Below, in pieces: positions 11,601 through 26,600 of a stretch of DNA of 64,000 bases; the stretch's first letter is position 1, and the number at the start of each line of letters is the position of its first letter. Origin of the DNA: Alviniconcha marisindica (taxonomy: Eukaryota > Mollusca > Gastropoda > Provannidae); contig JABMCL010000813.1 of the NCBI GenBank assembly GCA_018857735.1, positions 1,045,001-1,109,000 of the forward strand, in the 5' to 3' direction. Below the pieces are notes generated by a model that searched no databases, was not told where the DNA came from, and worked only from the letters and a program-made list of their open reading frames with translations. The position numbers and the translations under genes were made by a program.

Positions 11601-14600
11601 AAGCACTCGGCGAACCCACATTCAAAATGGGGGAGAAAAAAAAACAATCCCACGCAGGGCTGGTAAAAATCTGTCTTCTCACAAACAAGAGCAAGCACTC
11701 AGCAAACTCACATTCAAAATGGGGGAAGAAAAAACAATCCCACGCAGGGCTGGTAAACATCTGTCTTCTCACAAACAAGAGCAAGCACTCGGCAAACCCA
11801 CATTCAAAATGGGGGAAGAAAAAACAATCCCACGCAGGGCTGGTAAACATCTGTCTTCTCACAAACAAGAGCAAGCACTCGGCAAACCCACATTCAAAAT
11901 GGGGGAAGAAAAAACAATCCCACGCAGGGCTGGTAAAAATCTGTCTTCTCACAAACAAGAGCAAGCACTCAGCAAACCCACATTCAAAATGGGGGAAGAA
12001 AAAACAATCTACAGCATTCAACCCGTTATTATTTTCTCACTTTCCCATGATCTTAATACTGGGTCATGGTCACCAAAATAGGCAGGAACATACTGACTTC
12101 AATACTGGCCTCTGATCTCACTAAAACCCCATCAGTGATAATGCCAACATTTGAGGCTTTAGCTGTGGTGGAAAGTGCACCAGTGATCTGGCCCAAACTG
12201 ATGATAACAATCCAAAAAGGATCAGGATCAGTGACTGCCCTCTTCACAGTTTTGCCCGGCAAATTCGTACAGTCACCTTTCACAGTTATTCACCACAATA
12301 ACAGTAAAATCATGAGAACATCACAGTGCATGCACTCGCTCACTCACACACACACACACACACAACAACAACAAAAAAAACTTACCTTTTTTGAGCTCCT
12401 TGTACTTCTCTTCATTCTCCAAGTAGTCATCATCGGCCTTGAACACATCTGTGGAAAAAGGAACGGTCAACTTTTACACACGGCATTAAGAGAGAATGCA
12501 AATGACCTGTGCACATCAACACTCTGGAGAGCCTGCTGCAGAAAGTGCTAAATAAAGCAACACCACCAGCACAGAGGTCAACACCCCCTCAAAAATCTAA
12601 TGCAATAGTCATTCATGCTCTGAGTGCAAATATTCCTATTTCACGGGCAGGGTATGACAATAACCTTTTTTTCCACTTGCCCTACGGCAAGTAGATGAAT
12701 TTTCTACTTGCCCAAGTGGCAAAACTAGTGGCCCATGCCAGAGTCTTAAAATCAACCATTTTGGTTAAAATAGGTGATATGTTTGTCAAATGGATTTTGA
12801 AGGGTAGAAAGTATGATAAAAATACTAAGTAGACTGATACACACACACACACAAACCAACTTCCCCACAAAGTTACATAAATTTGTAACACTGTTAATCG
12901 CCAGGTCCATCTTCAAAGAGATAAAATTCAGTAAAGTACTCAAGCTTACAATAATTTTGTTCTACAGTTGTACCTGTCTCAGTACTAATGGTATCAGCAA
13001 TGAATCATCATTGCAATATAGAATGTGACTGAGCATTAACTCTGCTTCATTCTGTCATGTGTCATGACTTCTGTGAAAGCCAACAGGCAGTTACTGTTCA
13101 TTTCATTCTAACGCTGTAACAGTTCTAATTTCCAAATTTTAATTATTGTTAATATTAATGACCCAAACTGCCATGCATGCCCCAAGCCATGACCCAACAT
13201 GGCCCAGGCAGCTTGGATCGGTGGTTGTATTTTTTAACACAAGGAACTGTGCCAAACCTGCACCAGATACATTTCTTTATTTTCTGTGTTAATAAAGGAT
13301 TCAGAGTTATGCTAGTTTATTCCTGCCTTCATTATCTGTTATTTAAGAATGAGAAAGTTTTTGTTTTGTTTTGTTTTTAAGGTCCAATGTTTCCCCTATT
13401 TCCACGATAAAACAAGATAGCGAATCGGGAGTAGTGTCCCTTTGCTGAACGGAAATTCCCGATCAGAACATGATGTTTATTAATTTAAACCTTTTACGGC
13501 CACAATTATGTCTTTTAAAATGCTCATTGATAACACTTTGTATCTGACACCCCTGTCCCTTCTCCCCTTGCCCCTATCCCTCCCCCAAAAGAAAGAGAAG
13601 ATGAAGAAATGTCTTTAAAATTCCCACTAGTACTGGCATAGCCCATGTCGTCATTGCAAACACCCCAAGCAAATACTTTCGTCTGCACTTGGGAAAAAAA
13701 TTCCTCTCTTTTGACTGTGATCTGTTAGCTTTTAGCTTTTCAAACTTATTTTTGTTTTCATTTCTCCCCCCCTTCTTCCTCCAATGCTCCTTTTAAAAAG
13801 CTCTCACCAAAGCTGAGTGCGAGCCATGCTTCGCCACGAGTAAAGAGAGCTAGCTTCTGATTGGCTTAACTGCAATGGCAAGCCAATCACATGCTACGAC
13901 ACTGAAGTTGGTCGGTTTGATGATGTAAAAGGAAACTGGTGCTGCAATTGTGGAACCGCAAAACAAGAACTGCCACAGTGACTCGAAATATAGCGCTTGA
14001 ACTGAAATATGACACTGTCAATAAAATAAAAAACTGATAGCAACTTGCCCGGTTGGGCACGCCACTGAGATCTTCACCTGCCTGACCGAGTAAGTTACCT
14101 GCCCTGGGCAGTCCTTATTGTCATACTCTGCACGGGTACAATAGTCTGACATTTCTGACTATGATCACCTCTGGTGTGGATGACTGGATAAAAAACACCA
14201 GCTTACTCACATCCCTGGTGAACACCTTACAAGTCATAGACATCTACACTTTCATGTGCCTTTGGAGCCTGTATCAAATAAAGCCTCACTGCCCTCCTCC
14301 TCCTTCACTGTTCCAGAACTGTCCACAGACATCTAGCCTGATGGTACTGATGACGTGCAAACACACCTCTATAGATACACACTTGAAAACTATTCAGTTA
14401 TTGTTTAAAAAATCAATGACAGAAACAGAGTGCTAGATGGGCTCCCTGCCTCTGTCCCGTAACTGTTGCCTCTGCCTCCTTACCAACCAGCCAGCTGTGG
14501 CCACTTTCTGTTTAAACTCCAGTCCACTGAACAATGCAGCTTCCACTTTAAAAAACTGAATGGAGAAACAGGGAAATAAACAGAACAAAAAAAGAAGGGT

Positions 14601-17600
14601 GCGGAAGAACGAATCCGTCTGAGAGTGAGAGCCCCAGACACTCACTCAGCTGATCCTGCCCAGTGGTCACATCGTCCAGCTGCAGCAGATGAGTGAACTG
14701 ATCGTCCTCCTCCACAAGGTCAAGGTCAGAGATGACAGCAGGGTGAGCTTTGAAGCCGTCCTTCCTGATGGCAAACATAACCTCCACCATATACTGCACG
14801 CGTTTGTCCAGTTGTGCTTCATGCAGAATGCTGCGCAGACGTTCAAAGATGGCTGCACATCAGACAAGAAGAGTTCCATGTAAATATATATTACGTTTCA
14901 AACTTGCATGAAATGCATATCACCTCCACTATCAATATGAAGCAACAACAACAAAAAAACATCACCCAAATAAGACACATCTTCTCCTTCTCCCCTGAAA
15001 ATCAATAAAGCACCACAAGAATGATCATGCCTTCATCATCTGTTCTTTTTCAAGTCTTGTGCCTGTGGACTAAGATCATGAAGATGTTCATCTGAGGCAA
15101 AAGAATGATCATCAACTGAAACAGTCCACCAGTGGGCTTTCCACCACAGACTCCGACTTTTGCAAATGACCATGATATAAAAGTGGTATATGATTATATT
15201 CAAGTCAGAAAATCTGCCAGATGTAACATTCACAGTCAACACTTGTTTATCACACGGTTATGTAAGAGCCCATTTATTCATAACTAACAATGTTTCACTT
15301 TCCATGGAAGAAATTTTCAAAACTTTGCAAAATTTACCACACAAGACGTCTGAGACTGCTCAGCTGACCCGCATACACATGGAAGTTTGATTTTGACATA
15401 GTCTTTTCAAAGCTTAAAGATTTATACCATGCTGAGTTTGAAAGAACTCTTTTAAATATTATCTGAGAATACACCAATATCAAGTGCAGAGACAGGGAAT
15501 GTGCCAATTGTCTTCCTTGTTGCGTATGCAATATGCAGATACCAAAAAATCTCTTTAAGAAAATATCCATATATGCAACCAATCATACTAAGTTTGAACT
15601 TGATTGGAAAAGTATCTGTTAAGAAAACACAACTTTAAGGAAGATCTTTCTGACAGTACCATTACCTTGAAATTTGTAGGTCACTGAACCCGACAAACGT
15701 ACAGGTCATGAATCTAACCCTTGCAAGTTTTAAATATTTCAGCAACTGAGACAATGCCAACACTAATGGTTTTGCCGTGCCCAGAAATGTGAAATGCCAA
15801 AGTCCTGAAAGTGGAAAGCATTTTGTGTGAGCTCTAGTCAATATACTCGACTACCATCCAAAGTGTGAATGCGATCTGATAAAAAGTCATGAGAAATGAC
15901 AAGAAGCAGTCTTATCTTTCCAACATCCATGGCAGCATGATCCTGAACTTCTGGCCAAGGTTATCAAAATTAGTATGGACACATTAAACCTAACAGAGTT
16001 ATGATCATGCAAGCTGTGCATTCTCATTCACACAACCTCAGAGAAAAGCCAGTATCAAATTTATGCCACAGAGAGCTTCCTGCCAGACACAACACTGATC
16101 ACTACACAGGCAAACATTTTTTTTGGTCATTCGAAACTCAACAAGCAGCAACAAAACAGACCACACAAATTTAGGCCTAGTTTTGACATGACACAACATG
16201 GACAGCTGTCTTTCTCTTGTTGTGTGTCATACAAAAAACTCTTCAAAAACACACACAATTCCAAAACCAGTTAAATATAATAGTATTAATACAAGCTATA
16301 ATACAAAAGTAGCCATCTCTGCAACTAGTGGGTGGGAAGGGAGGAGTCGGGGAGGGTGGGGTGGTGGTGGGGGCTTCCCTCAAGTCAAGTTTGAAAACTA
16401 GAATCTATGTAATCTGGAGGCACCCAACAGTAAACTACAGTGATTCTTATAGCACAAAACTATGACTTGTTGCTGGTGTTTCACCATGCAAAGTTAATTA
16501 GTTAATGTGAGACACTGCCAAATCATCCTTTGCCCACTTTTGTATGGGCTCATTCCCATTGCCCCTCCTCTTGCTTTCAACACACAAATTGTGTTGAACA
16601 GTACGGAAACTGCTTTGTGAGCACTATTATTTACCAAGTATGAAGGATGAATGCTGGCCAAACAGTGGGAGTAGCCACAGTAAGACCTCTACGGAAATAC
16701 TGATTAGTTTCAACACTGCCACTTGTGTCCAAGCCATGAAGGTGAGAATTACATGACCCACCACACAACACCACTTTTCTGTCTCCATCAGCTGCATCTG
16801 CAGGAGACAGTGCTTGTTTCATGGGAAACACTTCAAGCTAACTTCTCATAAATTTGATGGTAAACATGTTTATCATCAGCTATAATTTAAAAAGCTGGAT
16901 AATTATCAACTGTTTTACATCACACTCACAGCCTTCGGCTAAAATAAATGTTCTCTGTTGTCATTACGTGGTGATCTGTGTGACTGTGTTTAAGATGAAA
17001 TGAAGGTTGGGGAAAAAAGGCAAAAAGAATCTGAAGAAATGTTCGCTTGCCAGCATGTCTTCATGCTGAAGAAATAAATTCAATCAAATGCGGAAGTAAT
17101 CTATTTTTAGTTTGTTCTGAGTACCAGTTTGTATCACAAGTACACAGATAAACTTGCATTCTTTGAGGCGATCCTGTTATGTTTAACAGGCAGATTTACT
17201 CGTAACTATATTTACCAACACAATGCTGCTGAGAAAATAGAACCCACAAAGAACCCTACACTGTCATACATATAACGTATGGAATACACATTTTTGTCAT
17301 CTGCAACGATCAATGCCACTGACTGAAGTTCCCTCGTCTGAAACTAACTTAAAATAACTGATGTTTGAGTTTGTCTGCTAACTTCACTTTCTGACTGCTG
17401 CCACCCGAGGCTGTTTGTGACTGTGCTGTCTCTAATTCTTAATCAACAGCCTATCAAAAGCCAGTTTTAGATCTGATAGTGATAGACCCTTTCTTTCCGA
17501 TATATAAATATAAAAATTACAACCTTCAAATCTGACTTCAATGCAGCTGCCACTAAAAATCTTGAACAATTCCTCTTTTAGGAGCAACTGAGGCATGAGT

Positions 17601-20600
17601 CTGGCCATCTGTGGAAGCGGCAACTTGTGCACAAACTAAATGCATAGACATTTTAAAAACAAGAAACAGAAAAAAAGGGAGAGGAATTTTCCATCTAACA
17701 AGCTTCCTCAAGCAATTGTAGAAGTGACTGAAACCCAGAATGTTAAAACGTCTGTGGTGAGCTTTATTTTTATCATTTATGGCATGTGGTACACCTGGAG
17801 CATTCTGGGAATTGCCACCGAGTCCGGAGAGGGCAAGGCAACCCAGACAACTGAAGTACTACAGTTTTCCTACATGCATACACACATTCCAAACATCATT
17901 TTGTGACACCCTTCTTCCAAGCTGCTGTAATTGGTTATACCACTGAAGGGGCACTCCTTATCCCCATGCACGTCTACCAAAAAAGAACCCTGTAGTGTAA
18001 GTCTTGCTGTGTCAGTGCCCTCTATAAAATTTGTGAAAGGCCTGAGTACTAAGACTATGGAAGCGACATAGTGCTGAAGCAAAAACAAGTCAGTTTTGAT
18101 TTGAAAGACTGGGTAAAAAGTAAGCCAGTCTTGATTTGAATGATTCTGGATTTATTTATGCTGGTATTATGCGTAGTTATAGGGAAACTGCAGCCTGATG
18201 TAATCAGAGGTGAGAGTGTGTGTGTGTGGTTATACACTTGCTGCCATTTGAGCACCAATGCAAAAAGAGCCCTGGCATAATCAGTATGGCTGTGATTTTA
18301 AGGAAGGATGTTGAAAACTGATGCTTGGGGTCTGATGTATACATAACAATATAAAAACACACAAAAACAGCACATATGCCAAAAATCTTTAAAGACATGA
18401 ATACCAAACACACATCCACACCAACATTCTTCCTCTTGCACACAAATCTGTGCCCAAACTGATTAACTGCATGACCAAGGCAGATGGTTGAAAGGGGAAA
18501 AGAGTGATACGGAAAACACAATAAAACAGTCCATTCCCAACATTTAACAGGAACTGGCAAAGCAAAGCAAAAAAGAGGCTACAATATAAATGGTTGCTAA
18601 AGCAATAGAGACCTCACCTCTGCCTGCTGAATTCACTTTTTTGACTTGAACTCATCACCCTTACAACTAGTGCTGCTCGGTCATCGGACAAACTCGTAAA
18701 AAGACCCGCAGCCGATGGCAACACCCAGAACAGCACAAAGAGCCACCGGGTGTGGGCGAGGTAATCTCTGCGTATCTGGCTTTAGCTGCGCCCGTGGTCT
18801 ACGAAGCCTTGCGATGACTGGCACCCATCAGCTGTTCTGCCGTGGACACTGGAAGCGCTGATGCCAGGCTGCAGAGCCAGAGGTGGTTCCGTTGTCACCA
18901 GGACACCTCTCGGCCAGCAGCGCTTGTACCTCAGGCTGTGGTGGGTGACCAAACGTGAACTGTGAAGACTGTAACCGTGACCGCCGCTGCACCTTTCCTG
19001 AAGCATGCTGCTCCAGGTGTCTTGACGCTGGCTTGGTGAAGGAAGCAGCACCCATCCAAAGAGGCTGGCCTTGCGACCCCAAGGCGCTGTGAGATGCTGC
19101 TGCTGCGCTCTTTCCCCAGCAGCTGCAGGCATGACGGAGGCAGAGACGCAGTGCATCCCTGGCCTCCATCCTGTGGTAGAGGAGTGGTGAGCTGAATCCT
19201 GCGGAGCTCCTTGAGATCAGACAGCCCCTTCCCGCAAGGGGCCGTCCAGCTGTGACAGCACAGCCAACGATCCCAAGATATGGGTCTCCGTAGATGATCC
19301 TAAGGCCAGCTTGACTGCAGCAGGATGGAGAAGCTGAAGAAGCCAGGCAGGCCAATGAAGAAGCCAGGCTGGCTAGCCGGCTGCATCCGCCAACCTGGCT
19401 GAAGTGCAGAGGTGATCTGGATCAGGTGAAGGACCTCCGAGGATGAGAGTGGCTACACTCCTCCCTGCCACGGGAGATGATCCAAAGGCCAGCTTGACTG
19501 CAGCAGGATGAAGAAGATGAAGAAGCCTGGCAGGCCGGCCAGCTGCTGCGTCCACCAGCCTGGCTGAAGTGTAGAGGTGATCTGGATCAGGTGAAGGACC
19601 TCCACAGGTGAGAGTGGCAACCAACTCTCCACTCCTCCCTGCATGGAAGATGATCCTAAGGCCACCTCGACTGCAGCAAGACGAAGAAGCCAGGCAGGCT
19701 GGCCAGCTGCATCCGCCAGCCTGGCTGCAGTGTGGAGGTGATCTGGATCAGGTGAAGGACCTCCAACGGTGTGAGTGGCAACCAGCCCCCCACTCCTGCC
19801 TGCCATGGGGGCCGGTTGCCGGCGGGGACACAGCTGTGCTCAGCTCCTCTGCACAGCCTGTCCCTGATGCTGAAGCGGGCTGCATCCAGGAGGTGCCAAG
19901 CCGCTGTGATGAGCAGACAGCAGCGCAGCCTGGCACGCAGCACTCCTGCGGACTGAGCAGGGCAGCACTGGCAACCAGGCCAGCAGCCAGATGCAAGCTG
20001 CTTCCATGCGCCGGAGACTGATGCCGGGCCACAAAAAGACCCCACCCACGTGATGACAGCATGGAAAACAGCACACAAGCAGCAAGCCAGCCATGGACAG
20101 CTCACCGCCTATGACCATAGCCAAAGAAGACATCCAGGGGGAGCTTGAAGCCTGGTTCCTAAAGCCGAGCCAAGGAGCAGTTGCTGTGCTGCCCCCCTCA
20201 GCTTTGGCTTGGAGCAAGCGGCAAGGTGCCCATCGCGCCCATGTGCTCAAAGTGAACGATGCAAGCGGCAACACATGGTTGAATGGAGAATGATGCAACA
20301 CATGGTTGAGCGAAGGATAACACCATGCCCTTAACAAGACACGGTCCAGCGCAAGCGTGTAGCCACTGAACTGTTATGTCAGTGGTCATGCTTCACAGGA
20401 CAGCGCTGACAGCACTAACCCCATTTGGATGCTTTCATCCTCCCTCAACTGAAAAAAGCAACATGTCTTCATCAATGCAAAAGAACATACTCATAGCTGA
20501 ATCAATTATCCACCATCACAGCTTGCTTGATAAACAAAACACAGGCAAATTCTACAATGACAAACTTGATGACAGTTAAAAAATTGGCGTCATCCTCTTA

Positions 20601-23600
20601 CAATCAATATGAAGGACTAAAAACCATATCTTTTAATAACCATCAGGGTTAAAAGGGAAGCATAAAACAACAGTTCACTACAACACTGCGGATAGCAGAT
20701 TCACAAAACAGTCATCTAAGGAGTGTGAGCAGGGAAGGTTCTGTCCAGCAGAACCAGAAATAGGAACATCCTTCAGTGCCTGGGTTGGCGTAAAGCAAAG
20801 GGTAACTGTTGAGTCCAGCTAACACATGGCTGACAAAGAAACAAGCACTGGGCTCGACAGGTAGCTGAAAGGTTGCAATTTCAAGCGTCCACAACATTGA
20901 CAGTCTACCCCCCCCCCCCCCCCCCCCAACATTCCCTGCATTTACAAATTGTTAAAAAAACTCAAACCATGAAAAATAAGATCTATACACATACAAAATA
21001 ACATGCACATTTTTGGGTAACCCCCTTTTCATGCTGCAACACTTAAACACTGAAAAATGAGAGGACAGTCACGCCAACATTCTTCCGAACACAAACCACC
21101 AAAACAGGTCAATCAAAAGCAGACAAGTATCCTACATATCATTTTCCACTGTTGAACTCTTGTTTAAGTATTGTTTTGTCGCTTGAAAAAGGGGATTACC
21201 CCAAAAATCTACATGTTGTATTGCCCCCCCCCCCCCCCCCCAAAGTTTTTCTTTTAATCTTTTATGCGTTACGATCTTGTTTTAGAAAGCTAGCAGTCAT
21301 TCTTGTTTCAGATTATCTTTATCCCCCATGAAAAAGTTTGACCCTAAAAATTGGAACAGATTCATTTGTTATTAAACTGCTTGGTCAGGTGGGAATGCAT
21401 GTACACAATAACGCAAAAATATTCAATAACCTTGCTGCAGCTTAACATTATTGCCATCAGCATGTTCCCTCTCTCCCCCCAAGCACACACACGCACACAA
21501 AAGAAACAAGACAATACTTCATTAGATGACTGAAGCAATGTCACTGAATGCAAACTTTAATATGAAGACCATTTCTTTTTATACTCAAACAAAGCAGCTG
21601 CAGCCAGCCTGCTATAAAACTGTTATTTTCATTTTGAAACTTACCATTAATTCCTCTTGGGGAGACCTCGGTCAGTTTTTGGCCGCACTCCTTGAGGAAA
21701 CCGATGGCCACTTCCACAGAGTCCTCTGTGGAGTTCTCCAACAGCAAGGTCAGGATCTCAAGGGAGACCACCTCGTGGGCCTACACAACCCAAGACTCTT
21801 CATCACCACATTGTAACCAGTGAACTTGGCAACTCCAATTAAATGTGAACTCTATCTACACTTACCATCAAACGTGGGTTTTTTAGTAATAAAACAGGGG
21901 TGCCCATATGGCTTGCGAACTCCCTTTATACATCCCCCCCTCCCCCCCCCCACATGATCACATGCAAAGACAGTAATAATGGACTCACCCTGATGACAGA
22001 CCTGAAAACTTGAAGAGTGAAATTTCAATAGCAAAAGAACAGTAACATGTTTTTTTCTTGTAACCTTAGTCATCCTGTGAATAGACCTCATTGTCACCCT
22101 TACCACTTGCTGGTTGACAAGATGTGCGACGAAGCGTGTGGAAGACAGGCACAGGGCTTTGTCGTTTCTGCGAAACCCTCGCTTAAACTGGAGGATCAGC
22201 CGCTGCAGAATCAGCTCCCCAATTTGTGGAAACTGTGTACAAAGGAAAAAATGAAAATGAAAATTAATTTTCCTTTTGCGTGTAATAAACTCCTGTACTT
22301 TAAAAAATAAATGCTCTGGTAAAACTCATATAGCAGCCTGAAAGGTAGCAAAAATTGCTGTTACAGCAACAATCTAAACCTTTTCATTTAAATTCAAAGC
22401 TCAGTATCACATAACTGAAACAAATAAAATTTAGTTCTAACACACTTTACATGTAACACAGTTTACACTGAAACATCCACTCTTACAATAATACTAGAAG
22501 AACCACTCAATTACAAACAATGCAACTGATATCAAATCAGTTCCAGAACAACACTTACTTTAATCTACATACACATAAATGTGTACATCACAGTATGCAT
22601 TGTTGGCATACATATGTTTTTGTGCATTTATTTTCTCAGTCCAAAAGGCAAAACATTAGCACATTTTTACTAGAATGTATAAAAGGTCACTTGTATGTTG
22701 ATCATACCAGACAGCACTGACACTGCAATCATATCTAAAAACAATAAGGCTGACACAATCAAATACAGTGTTAACTAATTTTACCAAATGTACTGTCAGT
22801 TCTAGGAGTTTTGTTGCCCTGAAAAATGGAACCAAAAAACTATAAACTATAACCCTCTCACAGAATGCTCAAATAATAGAACCAAAAAACTTAGCACAAA
22901 GAAAGACCATGAGGTGAAGTTTAACACAATATTATCATGTTAACAAACAAGACAAAAGAATTCTGCTTGCAAAAAACATAAATAACTTTACAAAGTCTCA
23001 ACCCATGCACTTTTCACAGAACTATGTGACATTATTCTGCCAATGCCAGCCTGATGATCTGACCTTGGTGTTGATGATGGCCACCAGAGCAGAGTAGACG
23101 TGGGTGAATGTCGGCGAAGCTGCTTGAGCCTGAATCACTGAACGGGCCAGGAGACCTCTGCATAACACAACAAAGGCAACGCATTTTAGCCTGGGTATGT
23201 GACTGACTAAAGTGGGCGTGTGCTGTTCTCCATAGGAAGCATTTCTTCTCCGATGATAAAAAGGTTCAATAGTTTCAGAGAAATCATCAATGTAAAATTG
23301 TCCTGTCCGATGGGTTAGTGGTTTTGGGTCTTAAACCATCCGAAGGTTTTTCAACCCATCCAAGGCAACCAAGCGAGTGTAGTTCTGCATCATCACACAG
23401 CCATGAATGTCTTCTTTTCTCACTATAAACCTTTCACAGAATGCTCAAATTTTAATGTTAAAAACTTTAATACAATTCTCATTTCAAATGCTAAAATTCT
23501 AACCTTTGTAGCCAAGAGGCTTTAAAACTGGAGACATACACTATACATTTCTTGAAACATCTAACTGCTATAATGCTGTCTCATGCGTTGCAACTTCAAA

Positions 23601-26600
23601 GCTTTCTAAAAACAACGCTTGCAGTTATGATCTTTCAAAGATTCATCATACCTTCCTCTGACAATATTTTCTTGGAACAGCTCTCGAACAATGTCAATGA
23701 TGTTGGATACGTTGACTTTGTTGATGAGACCATTGATGCTCTTCTTCAGTGCTTCCCACGCCATGCGCTGGTATGGTACACTGCACAAAGTTGAATTACA
23801 CACAATGAAATTGTAGCCGATCTTTCATGTACTCAACAAATCCCTCCTCCTCAAAACAACAACAACAAAACCACCCCACAAACAAACAAAAAACATTCCC
23901 ATCTTCTGTCCAATGTGCCTGCACAACACAACTCAAATAAGGTAAAAAATGTAATTAACTGAATCTAGTCTTGAGTCACGAGAGAGCCTGTCAGCCTAGG
24001 GACAGTCTTTTGACCCAAGTTCACCAATGCAGGTGGATGGCACTGAACAGGACTGTCACCATGTAATCATGTACCAACAGTCAACTTTACCGACTGCAGT
24101 CTGGTACACATGGGGCCTCTGGCATAAATGTTTTGTCTTGGACCAGAACAGAAGCCCATCGCATGGATTCAACAGTGACAGACTCCAACCCGTGACCCCA
24201 CACCATCACACTGTGACTTGCGCTTGACTTGCAGTCTGCCACAGTATCCACTTAACAACACTTCAGGACATATCCGAGACATATCCATCTCTCTCTTACC
24301 TCCTCCTTTCCTTCCTCAGATCTGAAAATGCTACAGGTCTTTGTTTTTGCATCCATTAAAAATGTAAAGTTAATTTTTTCTGAGTTGATGACAGTAAGTC
24401 AAAGTCATAAACTAAAGCAGTAAATTGTTTGTGACCTTGTGTAAGCATGTAACAGCCATACAAAGGTGTTGAATATGGTTGCATAGCTGAATACAATGTT
24501 TTGTATGCAAATCAAAACAACAGACAGGAAGCTGTGTTACTATCCGTTGACTCACCTGCTTTTGTCAGTTATCTGGGCTTGCATCATGCGGAGTCTGGCT
24601 GGAGGGATGTATGCTCCCCCAGTGCGAGTCATGATGTCATCCAAGTCCTTCGTCTTTTTCTGCGGTGGTGCAGACTCAGTTTTCTCCTTCTCTCCATCGA
24701 CCTCTCCACCCTTCCTCTTCAGCGACTCACTGACAAAAATATATGTTACACTTGGTTATTGTTTCACATATGTTGACAGGAGAAGAATTTTTAAATGTGA
24801 GATGGCTTAAGATGTCTGATCGTGGCCATGTGCAGATGACAGAACATTAAAATCCAACTCATAACATTTAATGATGGAAAGAGACACATACTTACCAACT
24901 TAGATTGGAGCTTCATGAAAACAAGCAAGTGAACTGGTGTTTTAAAACAAAATAAAACTACACCAAACCATAAAAGGGCACAGCAAACAATGGCATAATA
25001 AAAAGAAGACTATGGAAAAGCCGTGGTAGTCTGCAACAGGTACTTAAAAAAAGACATGAAAACTAGAAACTGAAAAAAGGACTACGCTGAGTCATTCTTT
25101 ACTTCAACTTCAAGCAACTGTTACATATTTAACATTTGCACTCACTTGTCATCTTTTTTGTTCTCCTTGTTCTCCTCACGCCTAGCATCAACCCTGTCCT
25201 TGTCACGGTCATCTCTGTCCCTTCTCCTGTCCCCACCATCTCTCTCACTCCTCCGGTCCTCTCTTCTTTCCCCATCTCGATCTCGTCTCCTGTCATAGCG
25301 GTCTCTGCCTGTGTCATGATGGGATCGGTCACGCCTGTCATCATCCCTCCTCCTGCCATCCCCCCTCCGCCGATCACTATCACGTCGACTCCTGTCCCGC
25401 TCAGAATCTCGGTCATCTCTGCGTGTGCGTCGGTCATCACGTCGGTCGCTGCCTCTGTCATGTGACCTGTCCTCTTTCAGGCGTTTGTCTCCACTCCGAT
25501 TCCTTGGGCTTGCGGAGTGACTTCGCTTTTTGGAGCGGCTGTGGTCGACATCTTCACGTTTGTCTTTGCTTTTGTCTTTGCCATCATCATCTCTTGGGCT
25601 GGTCTTTTCTGCCTCCTCCCGTTTTTTGCCTTTGTCTTTTGGAGAAGTTGTCATTTTCTGAAAAATAATTGGATAAGGGTCAGTAATACTGCATGCTTCT
25701 CACCAGGTATGGAAACTATAAGGGCACAAAAGCATAAAATAAACAAAAGTGCAAAGTTTTACCGTTTTTTTTGTTTTTTGTTTTTTAAACACACTATTTC
25801 CGTACTTGTCACAAAACATTCCTGTAATTTACGCTATGTATTTTTCACAGGTAAAAAACAAACAAAAAACTTTTGAGTTAATATAAATATTTAATGTTGA
25901 AGTACATCCACTTTTAAAAAAGTCTGTAAAAAATATTTCCAACAAAGGAGATACACTGATTTTTATAACCCATCCAAATAACCGAGCAATATTTACCCCC
26001 CCCCCCCCCCCCCATTCTTTACTAAGTTTCAAAATTTATAGTCTTTCACAAACAAAACTGTAGCTGGCATGTAACTAATTTTATAGAACACTGCAAAGTC
26101 ACAGCAAAATATAAACAAAAAATAAATGTGAGTAAACATATTTCAAAAGTGAAAATGGACATTTTTTCCTAATCCTTCTGTCAGTTCTGGGAATGATGCC
26201 TGTGAATAGTGAGAACACTATCGGACAATAAGACTAATAAAAGTTAATCCAATTTCACTGTTTGTTATCTTGTTTTTGGTACTGAAGCATAATCATATGC
26301 ATGAGTTGATGCACGCAAAACCTACCTGTACAACAGTGCTTCTGGGTCCAGACCTTGGAACATGTTCTCCATCGCTGCTGCTTAGCTCTCCGCTGTCTGA
26401 AACAGCTTTCCCTTTTCTTCTCTCTTTGTCACTGTCACCACTGGGATGCTCATCTTGCTTGCTCCTTCCTGGAGTGGATTCATCCCCCTTTGATCTGGCT
26501 GAGGAATCTTTCTTTGTGGACCTTTTGTGATCCCGATCGCTGTTGTCAGAGGAACTGCTGTCAGATCCTGAAGTCTCGTCACCTGAGGAGCTTCCTCCAT

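Noticed and set aside
11414..12115. Frames of 120-233 aa on both strands
   Set aside because: They come from the 90-bp minisatellite; only 11427-11522 on the - strand is a real exon.
18782..20337. Several 100-175-aa frames in the GC-rich intron block
   Set aside because: Frames occur on both strands without conserved motifs and with repeat-driven sequence, so they are not called genes.
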